DNA of 64,000 nucleotides from Yoonia sp. GPGPB17 (GTDB taxonomy: Bacteria; Pseudomonadota; Alphaproteobacteria; Rhodobacterales; Rhodobacteraceae), in the NCBI RefSeq assembly GCF_037892195.1, contig NZ_JATACI010000002.1, forward strand, positions 1,054,001 through 1,118,000, in the 5' to 3' direction. Under the pieces are notes generated by a model, which worked only from the letters and a program-made list of their open reading frames with translations, was not told the DNA's origin and searched no databases. Below, in pieces: positions 56,590 to 64,000 of the stretch. Both the position numbers and the translations under genes were made by a program. Position 1 is the stretch's first letter. Every line of letters starts with the position of its first letter.

Positions 56590-58395
56590 ATGCCGCTGCA
56601 CCCCAAAATTGCCGAAGTCACCGACCGTATTCGCGCCCGTTCCGAAGGGCCACGTCAAACCTATATGGACACAATGGCCCGGGCCGCTGCCGAAGGCCCA
56701 CGCCGGTCGCACCTGACCTGTGGAAATCAGGCGCATGCTTATGCGGCAATGGCTGACGACAAAGATAAGCTGACCGACGGACGCACCCCCAACATCGGGA
56801 TCATCACTGCCTACAACGACATGCTGTCCGCCCATCAACCGTTCGAGACCTATCCTGATCTGATCCGCGCGGCGGCCCGCGCCGCTGGCGGTACGGCGCA
56901 GGTTGCAGGCGGGGTCCCTGCGATGTGCGATGGTGTGACTCAGGGCCAGACAGGTATGGAACTGTCGCTCTTCTCACGCGACGTCATTGCTTTGGCCGCG
57001 GGAGTCGGCCTGTCGCACAACGTCTTCGATTCCGCTGTCTATCTGGGTGTCTGTGACAAGATCGTGCCCGGCCTTGTGATGGCGGCTGCAACCTTTGGCT
57101 ACATCCCCGGTCTCTTCATGCCTGCCGGTCCCATGGTCTCTGGAATGCCCAATGACGAAAAGGCCCGCGTCCGTCAGGAATTCGCCAAAGGCAAGGTAGG
57201 CCGTGAAGAGCTGATGAAGGCCGAAATGGCCTCTTACCATGGGCCCGGCACCTGCACATTCTATGGCACGGCGAATTCCAACCAGATGTTGATGGAGTTC
57301 ATGGGGTTGCATCTGCCTGGTGCCTCTTTCGTGAACCCCGGCACACCATTACGCGACGCGCTGACGACTGCGGGCACCGAACGCGCACTCGAAATCACGG
57401 CACTCGGCAATGATTATACACCCGTTTGCGATATCCTTGACGAAAGGGCTTTTGTGAACGGTATCGTCGGCCTGATGGCCACCGGTGGGTCCACAAACCT
57501 CGTCATTCACCTGCCAGCAATGGCGAAAGCCGCGGGGGTCATCCTTGATCTGGAAGACTTCAGTGATCTGTCCGAAGTGACCCCACTGATGGCCAAGGTC
57601 TATCCAAATGGTCTGGCTGATGTGAACCATTTCCACGCCGCTGGCGGTCTGGGGTACATGATTGGTGAGTTGCTGAATGCCGGTCTGCTGCACGATGATA
57701 CAATGACTGTCGCAGGTCAGGGGCTGGAACGCTACTCTCAAGAACCCAAGCTCGTTGATGGGCGTATCAGCTATGCCCCCGGCGCTGGCACATCGCTGAA
57801 CGAAAAGATCCTGCGCCCTGCTACAGATCCGTTCCAACCCCAAGGCGGGCTGGTGCAACTGTCCGGCAACCTCGGACGTGGTGTGATCAAGACCTCCGCC
57901 GTTGCGCCAGAACGACATATTGTTGAGGCACCTGCCCGCGTCTTTCACACACAGGATGCCGTAAAAGAGGCCTTCAAGGCGGGCGAATTCACTGAGGACA
58001 CGATCATCGTCGTGCGCTTTCAGGGCCCAAAATCAAACGGCATGCCAGAGTTGCATGGGTTGACCCCAACACTGGCTGTCCTGCAGGACCGCGGCCTCAA
58101 AGTCGCACTTGTCACTGACGGGCGCATGTCCGGCGCCTCAGGCAAGGTTCCATCGGCCATTCACGTCTGCCCCGAAGCCGCTGACCACGGGCCCATCGCA
58201 TTGGTGCGTGATGGCGATGTTATCCGACTGGACGCAACAACCGGCACAATCGACGTCAAAGACGTTGATCTGTCAAAGCGGGTACCTGCGACCGCAGACC
58301 TTACAGGCAACGGCACCGGCGTTGGACGCGAGCTGTTTGAAGTGTTCCGCCAGAATGTCGGCCTTGCTGCAAATGGCGCAGGTGTCGTTGTCTGA
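56590..58395 (+). CDS. edd: Phosphogluconate dehydratase
   Basis: Edd dehydrates 6-phosphogluconate to 2-keto-3-deoxy-6-phosphogluconate in the Entner-Doudoroff pathway with a Fe-S cluster. The 601-residue protein has [37 protein letters not shown] (parts), [20 protein letters not shown] and [21 protein letters not shown] 56590 is preferred over 56551, which overlaps the operator region. It is followed by eda. Confidence 0.95.
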   Translation: MPLHPKIAEVTDRIRARSEGPRQTYMDTMARAAAEGPRRSHLTCGNQAHAYAAMADDKDKLTDGRTPNIGIITAYNDMLSAHQPFETYPDLIRAAARAAGGTAQVAGGVPAMCDGVTQGQTGMELSLFSRDVIALAAGVGLSHNVFDSAVYLGVCDKIVPGLVMAAATFGYIPGLFMPAGPMVSGMPNDEKARVRQEFAKGKVGREELMKAEMASYHGPGTCTFYGTANSNQMLMEFMGLHLPGASFVNPGTPLRDALTTAGTERALEITALGNDYTPVCDILDERAFVNGIVGLMATGGSTNLVIHLPAMAKAAGVILDLEDFSDLSEVTPLMAKVYPNGLADVNHFHAAGGLGYMIGELLNAGLLHDDTMTVAGQGLERYSQEPKLVDGRISYAPGAGTSLNEKILRPATDPFQPQGGLVQLSGNLGRGVIKTSAVAPERHIVEAPARVFHTQDAVKEAFKAGEFTEDTIIVVRFQGPKSNGMPELHGLTPTLAVLQDRGLKVALVTDGRMSGASGKVPSAIHVCPEAADHGPIALVRDGDVIRLDATTGTIDVKDVDLSKRVPATADLTGNGTGVGRELFEVFRQNVGLAANGAGVVV

Positions 58396-58458
58396 CGCTG
58401 TATTGCTCTTCCTCCTATCAAACGTCCGTCCTCGCGCACTGTATTTAAGGATCATAAG

Positions 58459-59104
58459 ATGACCCCCCAAGACGCCTCCATCGCCGCTGCCAAAGTATTT
58501 GCTCTGGCCCCTGTTGTTCCTGTGCTGGTCGTCGATGACGCAAGCATTGCTGCGGCTTTGGCCGAAGCCCTCGTCGCAGGTGGCCTGCCCGCCTTGGAAG
58601 TGACATTGCGCACGCCCGCGGCCCTCGATGCGATCCGTGAAATGGCAACCGTGCCCGGTGGTGTGGTTGGCGCGGGCACCTTGCTGACACCGCAGGATGT
58701 GGAAAATGCCAAAAGAGGCTGGCGCAACCTTTGGCGTCTCACCCGGTGCGACCGACATTCTACTGGATGCCTGCGAAGCCAACGATCTGCCACTGCTGCC
58801 TGGCACCGCAACCGCATCCGAGGCGATGCGTCTGCTCGAACGGGGCTACACCGTGCAAAAGTTCTTTCCCGCCGAAGCAAATGGTGGAGTCCCCGCTCTG
58901 AAGGCGATCGGGGCGCCAATCCCGCAGGTCAAATTCTGCCCAACCGGCGGCGTCAATCTAAAAAATGCGCCGGACTATCTTAGCCTTAGCAACACGCTCT
59001 GCGTGGGCGGATCGTGGGTTGCACCCAAAGACAAAGTGGCAGCTGGCGACTGGAATGGGATCACCGCATTGGCAGCCCAAGCCGCAAAACTTGGCTCAGT
59101 TTAA
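58459..59104 (+). CDS. eda: KDPG aldolase (frameshift)
   Basis: Eda cleaves KDPG to pyruvate and glyceraldehyde 3-phosphate, the step after Edd. The N-terminal part has VVPVLVVDDASIAAALAEALVAGGLPALEVTLRTPAAL (parts) and GAGTLLTPQDVENAK. The first frame then turns to nonsense, while another frame reads EAGATFGVSPGATDILLDACE and holds the Schiff-base Lys in TVQKFFPAEANGG and CPTGGVNLKNAP. The break is AAAA at 58711-58714 (GCC AAA GAG with one extra A). Corrected length is about 214 residues. It lies 63 bases after edd. Confidence 0.92.
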
Positions 59105-59181
59105 GGCGCGATCTTAGAATATTTCACCTGCTATTAGGATTTTGCCTCTAACCGTTTGCAAGACAACGGATGGAGTTTGGA

Positions 59182-61385
59182 ATGCTGGAATCATGGTCAA
59201 TCTCAAGACGGATCGGGAGTGGGTTTACCATTCTCACTCTGATGCTTGTTGGTTTAGCGCTTTTTTCGCATCGATCCGTCGGGGCGCTGGGGAACGGATA
59301 CTCCGACTATCGCGCCACAGCTTTGCAAGGGGTATATGTACGAGAAGCAATGGAGGACCTGTTTGAAGCGAAGATTGCCACTTTGTCTTACGTCGAGAAA
59401 CCGGTTTCCGATGTGCGTGACGCAGTCATCGGAAACCTTGATGAGGTGATCAACAACCCGGGTTTGACCAAGGAATTTGATCCTGCGTCTGACCATGGCG
59501 TCGAACTCAACAGACTGATCGAACTGACGGCCCTGTATAGGGATCGTTTTCTCTCACTGGCCGGTCAACTGGTCGATGAGCGCACGCTGCAGGCAGACCT
59601 TGATCTGCAATCGGCGATGATGATTGATAGCGCCAGTAGCGTCTTCTCTACTGCTGTTCAGAATGGCAATCCGCCGGTTGTCACCGCCGCAGGCCGGGTT
59701 TTGCAGGCCACAATGAGAACTACACTGCAAAGCAAGCAATATAAGTTGTCATCAATATCCGCCGATCTAGACACCTTCGTTGCAGAAGACGCCACATTGG
59801 AACGCGCCATCAGGCAATTGCGGGCTATCGCGCCGTCGGGACCTGTCGGCGCACAGCTCGCGGAACTGACCAATGCACGAGACGGGTTTGCAGATAAGAT
59901 GATGCAATTCTCACAAGCGAAAGAGGCGTCACTACAACTGCAAAACACTGTTATCGGCCAGATCGGCCCCGAAGTCGACGCAAGCTTTGATCGTATAGCG
60001 GATGAACTGCGCATGCGACAGGATCAGTTGGGGCCACGTGGTGCTACCATCGTGGCCCAGCTACAGACGATCATTCCGACGGTTGGCGTAGCCGCGGTGA
60101 TTGTGGCCATCTTAGCTTCGCTATTCATTGGCCGTTGGATTACCGGAACGGTATCACGCCTCGTCGATACAACAGAGCGGTTAGCAGCTTACGAAGACGA
60201 CATCGAAGTGACCGGTACCGAGCATAAACACGATCTGAGCCGCATGGCACGTGCCCTTTTGGTCTTCCGTGACGCACAAATTGAACGCAAAGAGGCCTCG
60301 GCCGAGCGTGAAAAGCTGCGCGAACAACAAGACAATGTCGTCGGCACCATGAAATCCGAATTGGCGCAATTGGCCGCAGGCGATCTGACAGCCCAGATTG
60401 AAGGCCCATTTGCCGATGAATACGAGGATTTAAGGCATAACTTCAATGAAGCGGTCAGTGCGCTGCAATCTGCAATCTCACGGGTGTCAGAAACGGCCCA
60501 GGGCATTGGCTCAACCACAATCGAAAGTAACAGTGCGACCAATGATCTGTCGCACCGCACCGAAAACCAGGCCGCAACACTGGAAGAGACGGCGGCAGCC
60601 CTTGATCAACTGACAGCCAGTGTCAAATCCGCTGCAGACCATGCAAAGTCGGTCGACAGCTCTGTCGCGAGGGCACGTGCGGAGGCAAAAAGAACGGCGA
60701 AATTGTTGCAAGTGCCGTCAGTGCGATGGGCGAGATCGAAGAATCATCCAAGCAGATCACCCAGGTCATCGGCGTCATCGACGACATCGCGTTTCAAACC
60801 AATTTACTGGCATTGAATGCAGGTGTTGAGGCTGCCCGCGCTGGCGAGTCCGGCAAAGGTTTTGCCGTGGTGGCATCCGAAGTGCGCGCTTTGGCGCAAC
60901 GTTCGGCAGATGCCGCCAAAGAGATATCGGGCTTGATCGAGAACAGTTCGCGCCATGTCTCGCAAGGCACACAACTGGTTGGCAATGCGGGCGAAGCACT
61001 TTCGGAGATTATCACGCAGGTGAACGATATCTCATCTATGACATCGCAAATCGCCACAAGCGCGGAAGAACAAGCTATCGGCCTGTCCGAGATTAATATG
61101 GGCGTCAACCAGCTGGATCAGGCAACACAGCAAAATGCCGCGATGGTTCAGGAATCGATCAGCCGAGGAGAAGTGCTTGCTTCGGCAACGGACAGGCTAA
61201 GCACGCTGATCCACCATTTCAAAGTATCGCGCGACGCGGCCAAACCAGCACCCGTTACAGAAGCGCCCGACGCATTGAGCGCAGCGATCGCCAAAACCCA
61301 CATCGACCGGCCATCTGCACCGCCGCCTTTGCAGAAAGCAGCTGCATCTTCCGGATCTGCGCAACCTAATTGGGAAGATTTCTGA
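59182..61385 (+). CDS. Methyl-accepting chemotaxis protein with CheR-binding tail (frameshift)
   Basis: Two membrane helices (FTILTLMLVGLALFSHRSVG near residue 15 and VGVAAVIVAILASLFIG near 310) flank a helical periplasmic sensor, followed by HAMP (TERLAAYEDDIEVTGTEHKHDLSRMARALLVFRD in parts) and an MCP signalling domain with the tip IDDIAFQTNLLALNAGVEAARAGE (parts). The two halves are in different frames; the break is AAAAA at 60687-60691 (AEAKKNGEIVASAV joins). The C-terminus NWEDF matches the pentapeptide that binds CheR/CheB. ATG 59182 has GGAG upstream; ATG 59170 is an alternative. Confidence 0.88.
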
Positions 61386-61447
61386 CTGCAGATGTCGTGC
61401 AAACTGGCGCGGCCGGACTGACTGAATGAGATGAAGAGCGTCCTTTG

Positions 61448-61717
61448 CTATTGCCGCCCACTGCGCCCACCCCGACGGCGCGGCGGCGTGGCGTCCGGCA
61501 AGGCAGCGCGCAAAGTGTCCAGCATGGGGTGATTGGCTGGTGCCAGCGGCGCGTAATGCGCAATCAAATGTCGGACATCTTGGCGTACATCACGACCGGG
61601 TGGGACCCCCAACGCCCAATCAAGAAAGATGCTGCGGCACTCAGGCGGCGCAATCCCTTCGATGGCGAAGGCATCTTTAATCAATCCTTTCGGGTCATAC
61701 AGCTCGCCTTCGGTCAT
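61448..61717 (-). CDS. Hypothetical protein coupled to glnE
   Basis: The 89-residue product starts MTEGELYDPKGLIKDAFAIEG, has a conserved-looking middle (CRSIFLDWALGVPPGRDVRQDVRHLIAHYA) and a basic tail (PPRRRGGRSGRQ). The ATG overlaps the glnE stop by 4 bases, so it is translationally coupled. I do not recognise a named domain; it may be a small companion of glnE in this family. Confidence 0.6.
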   Translation of the reverse strand: MTEGELYDPKGLIKDAFAIEGIAPPECRSIFLDWALGVPPGRDVRQDVRHLIAHYAPLAPANHPMLDTLRAALPDATPPRRRGGRSGRQ

Positions 61718-64000
61718 GATCCCTCCAAATAACGCGTGATAATTGACGCCGTTTGACCCTGCGCCTCTTGCAGGCGCGCCAACACCGCCGCCATATCCTG
61801 AGATCCGGTTTCCCGCAAAATCAAACGCCGCGCCCCCTCTGACAGACGATCATATGCCACATCCGCCCCGGCCAGAAAGCGCAAGGCAGCTTGCAATTGC
61901 CAAAAAAGATCAAAAGCACCACGCAACGCAGCCTCGTCTGCGGCACCAAGCCACCCATCCACGACACCGGCCTGCAACTGTCCATGTGTATCGATTGCAC
62001 CATTGCCCGTTTTCAACGCAACGGTTTGGGCAAAAAGCTCGATATCCTGCATGCGGCCCGGGCCGACTTTTGCATCCCACCCCGCAGCTTGCGCTTTCTG
62101 CGTGGCAATACGCGACCGCATATCCCGGACATCGGCCAAGATATTAGGGCAGTCCGCCTTTGACACCAACAGTGACCTGCGAAAGCGCTCGATCTCGGCG
62201 CATAGGTCAGGGTCGCCCGCAATTGCACGCGCGCGGGTCAGGGCAAGATGTTCCCAAGTCCAGGCTTCATTCTTCTGATAGTCCTCAAATGCGGTCAGTG
62301 ATGTCGCCACCGGCCCTTGCCGCCCCGATGGACGCAAGCGCATATCGACTTCATAAAGCCGCCCCTCGGCCATCTGCGCACTGAGCGCGGTGATCAGGGC
62401 CTGCGTGAGGCGCGCAAAATAGGTGCGTGTGGCAAGCGGCCTGCGCCCATCCGAGGTCTCTTGACCCTGCGCATCGTAAATCATGATGAGATCCAGATCA
62501 GAGGTGGCGGTCAAGCGCCCTGCCCCGAGCGATCCCATGGCGATGACTGCCCCACCCCGACCCGGCGCTGGCCCGTGTTTGCGCGCAAACTCTTGCGTGA
62601 CCGCGGGCCAGACTGCCGCAACCACTGCTTCGGCCAGATCGGCGTATTGTGCGCCGCATTGCGCGGCATCAATCAGATCCCGCAAAAAATGCACACCAAT
62701 GCGGAAATGCCATTCCTTCGCCCAGCGGCGTGCGGTCAGAAGCTGCGTTTCATAGTCGTCAGCCGCAACCAACAGCCCTTTGAGCTCTGCGGCCAGCGCC
62801 ACCGTACCCGGCCATTCAGAAAAAAACGCCCCGCCAATCACGGCATCCAGCACACCAGAGTTGCGCGATAGATGCTGTGCCAGCGCGGGCGCTGTCGCGC
62901 AGATGTCGACAATCAGTTGGGTCAACTGCGGGTTCGCCTCAAAAAGCGAGAACAACTGCACGCCAGCGGGCAACCCTGCCAAAAAGCCATCAAATTGGGC
63001 CAGAGCCTCATTCGGTTTGGCGGCCCTTTGCAGGCGTGTCATAATTTCGGGCGTGATCCGCGCAAATATCTCGGTCGCGCGGGCCGTGCGCAATGCAGGG
63101 TAGCTGTGCCAGCGCGACACGACATCATGCCCCCAATCCGGCACCTGAACGTTGTCATCAGGTGCACCGGGCGCAAAAAACCCTTCGGTCAACTCGTGCA
63201 CATCCTCCAATCGGTCGCGCAGGGTGTCGCGCAACGCGGCCACGCTCACCCCCATGAAAGCGGCCAATCGCACGAACCCGGCGTCATCTGTGGGTAACGT
63301 TTGCGTTTGCGCGTCATTGATCATTTGCAGGCGATGTTCGACCTCGCGATGAAACCGGTAGTGATCATAAAGACGCGTGGCGGCCTGGTCGGGAAACCAC
63401 CCCGCCGCTGCGAGGGCCTCCAGTCCCCCGCGTGTACTGCTCGCCCGCAGAGAAGGGTCACGTCCACCTGCGATTAACTGCCGGGTCTGGGTGAAGAATT
63501 CAATTTCACGGATGCCGCCGCGGCCCAGCTTCATATTGTGCCCCTCCAGCACAAGCGGCCCATGCAGCCCCTTATGATCTCGGATTTTCAAGCGCATGTC
63601 GTGGGCGTCCTGAATGGCAGCAAAATCCAGATGCTTGCGCCAGACGAAGGGGCGCAGTGTTTCAAGGAACCGTGCGCTAAGCGGTTCTGTCACCCCCGCA
63701 AACACGTGCTTTGATAAAGGCCGCGCGTTCCCAGGTGCGCCCGACGCTTTCATAGTACCGCTCTGCCGTTTCCATCGACAGGCAAACCGGTGTCACCGAC
63801 GCATCCGGGCGCAGGCGCAAATCGGTACGGAACACATAGCCCCCACCCCGCACGTCCGACAGTATCGCCGTCATCTTGCGGGTCACCCGGATGAAGGCGC
63901 TGCGCACCTCATGATAGTCATCGGGGTCAAAACGGGTTTCATCAAAGAGGCAGATCAGGTCGATGTCGGACGAATAATTCAACTCGCCCGCCCCCATCTT
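61714..64000 (-). CDS. glnE: Glutamine synthetase adenylyltransferase (3' part present, frameshift)
   Basis: GlnE adds and removes AMP on glutamine synthetase. The gene runs off the right edge; its 5' end is missing. Near the edge is the deadenylylation-domain nucleotidyltransferase motif GELNYSSDIDLICLFDE; the second domain has AMGSLGAGRLTATSDLDLIMIYD. A region LGRGGIREIEFFTQTRQL lies between. The break is GCTAAGC on the plus strand at 63676-63682 (GCTTAGC on the coding strand): the first frame meets TAG at once, while removing one T gives GDRTASARFLETLRPFVW. The C-terminus is intact to SIITRYLEGS. Confidence 0.92.

Noticed and set aside
5712..63682. Frame breaks as transposon excision footprints
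   Set aside because: One- or two-base additions at many unrelated genes without target duplications or any resident insertion sequence in the window do not fit excision scars.
1..64000. CRISPR array, prophage, IS element or integron
   Set aside because: No regularly spaced repeats, transposase, integrase or phage structural genes were seen on either strand.

Overview
The window looks like chromosomal DNA of a marine alphaproteobacterium of the family Rhodobacteraceae (Roseobacter group). The evidence is gene order and protein style: lptF-lptG-lptD-surA-pdxA-rsmA, YceD-rpmF-plsX-fabH-ihfA-merR, argS-SPOR-nagZ-scpA-scpB, prfA-prmC, a DksA with a single cysteine where a zinc finger is expected, and a PIN protein overlapping an RNA methyltransferase. 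I cannot name the genus. Most genes are housekeeping. I see no prophage, insertion sequence, CRISPR array or rRNA, and only one tRNA (Pro, GGG).

Layout. 1-8.1 kb: a CBS protein cut by the left edge, a DUF4112 membrane protein, ndk, MFS and EamA transporters, an ABC-F ATPase, MarC, an aspartic protease with a tiny lipoprotein, and an SDR enzyme. 8.2-17.6 kb: holC and pepA leftward, then the envelope operon lptFGD-surA-pdxA-rsmA rightward. 17.7-24 kb (leftward): a DUF4167 protein, prmC, prfA, DUF1499, two overlapping ureohydrolase genes and an M20 amidohydrolase. 24.1-29.9 kb: a beta-barrel protein, mazG, an SDR, uup, msrB, a low-GC orphan gene and bamE. 30-36.3 kb: YceD, rpmF, plsX, fabH, ihfA, a MerR regulator, tRNA-Pro, dcd and a third ureohydrolase. 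36.3-43.7 kb (leftward): scpB, scpA, nagZ, SPOR protein, argS, an SGNH hydrolase and dgt. 43.7-49 kb: an A-type Fe-S protein, a GNAT, a TauD-like dioxygenase, exonuclease III, a DUF1127 protein behind a structured leader, an FAD monooxygenase and dksA. 49.2-54.1 kb: a MoxR ATPase, GNAT, DUF2927 lipoprotein, small membrane protein, VWA protein and M48 protease in one direction. 54-64 kb: PIN and RNA methyltransferase, a lipoprotein, the Entner-Doudoroff genes edd-eda behind a perfect palindromic operator, a chemoreceptor, a small gene and glnE cut by the right edge.

The most striking property is that about 17 reading-frame breaks hit about 15 otherwise well-conserved genes, including lptD, surA, rsmA, pepA, mazG and glnE. 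In each case the homologous protein continues in another frame. Some breaks are in homopolymer runs. Another set shares one local signature, an extra T or TA just before AGC, often creating TAG or TAA at the break. I treat the affected genes as single genes and give start and end across the break. Uncorrected sequencing error is the leading explanation, but the non-homopolymer signature deserves a check against raw reads.

Apart from that, the best candidates for new biology are the MoxR/VWA/DUF2927/M48 operon, the M20 plus two-ureohydrolase operon, the low-GC orphan gene at 28.9 kb, and the structured leader before the DUF1127 gene.
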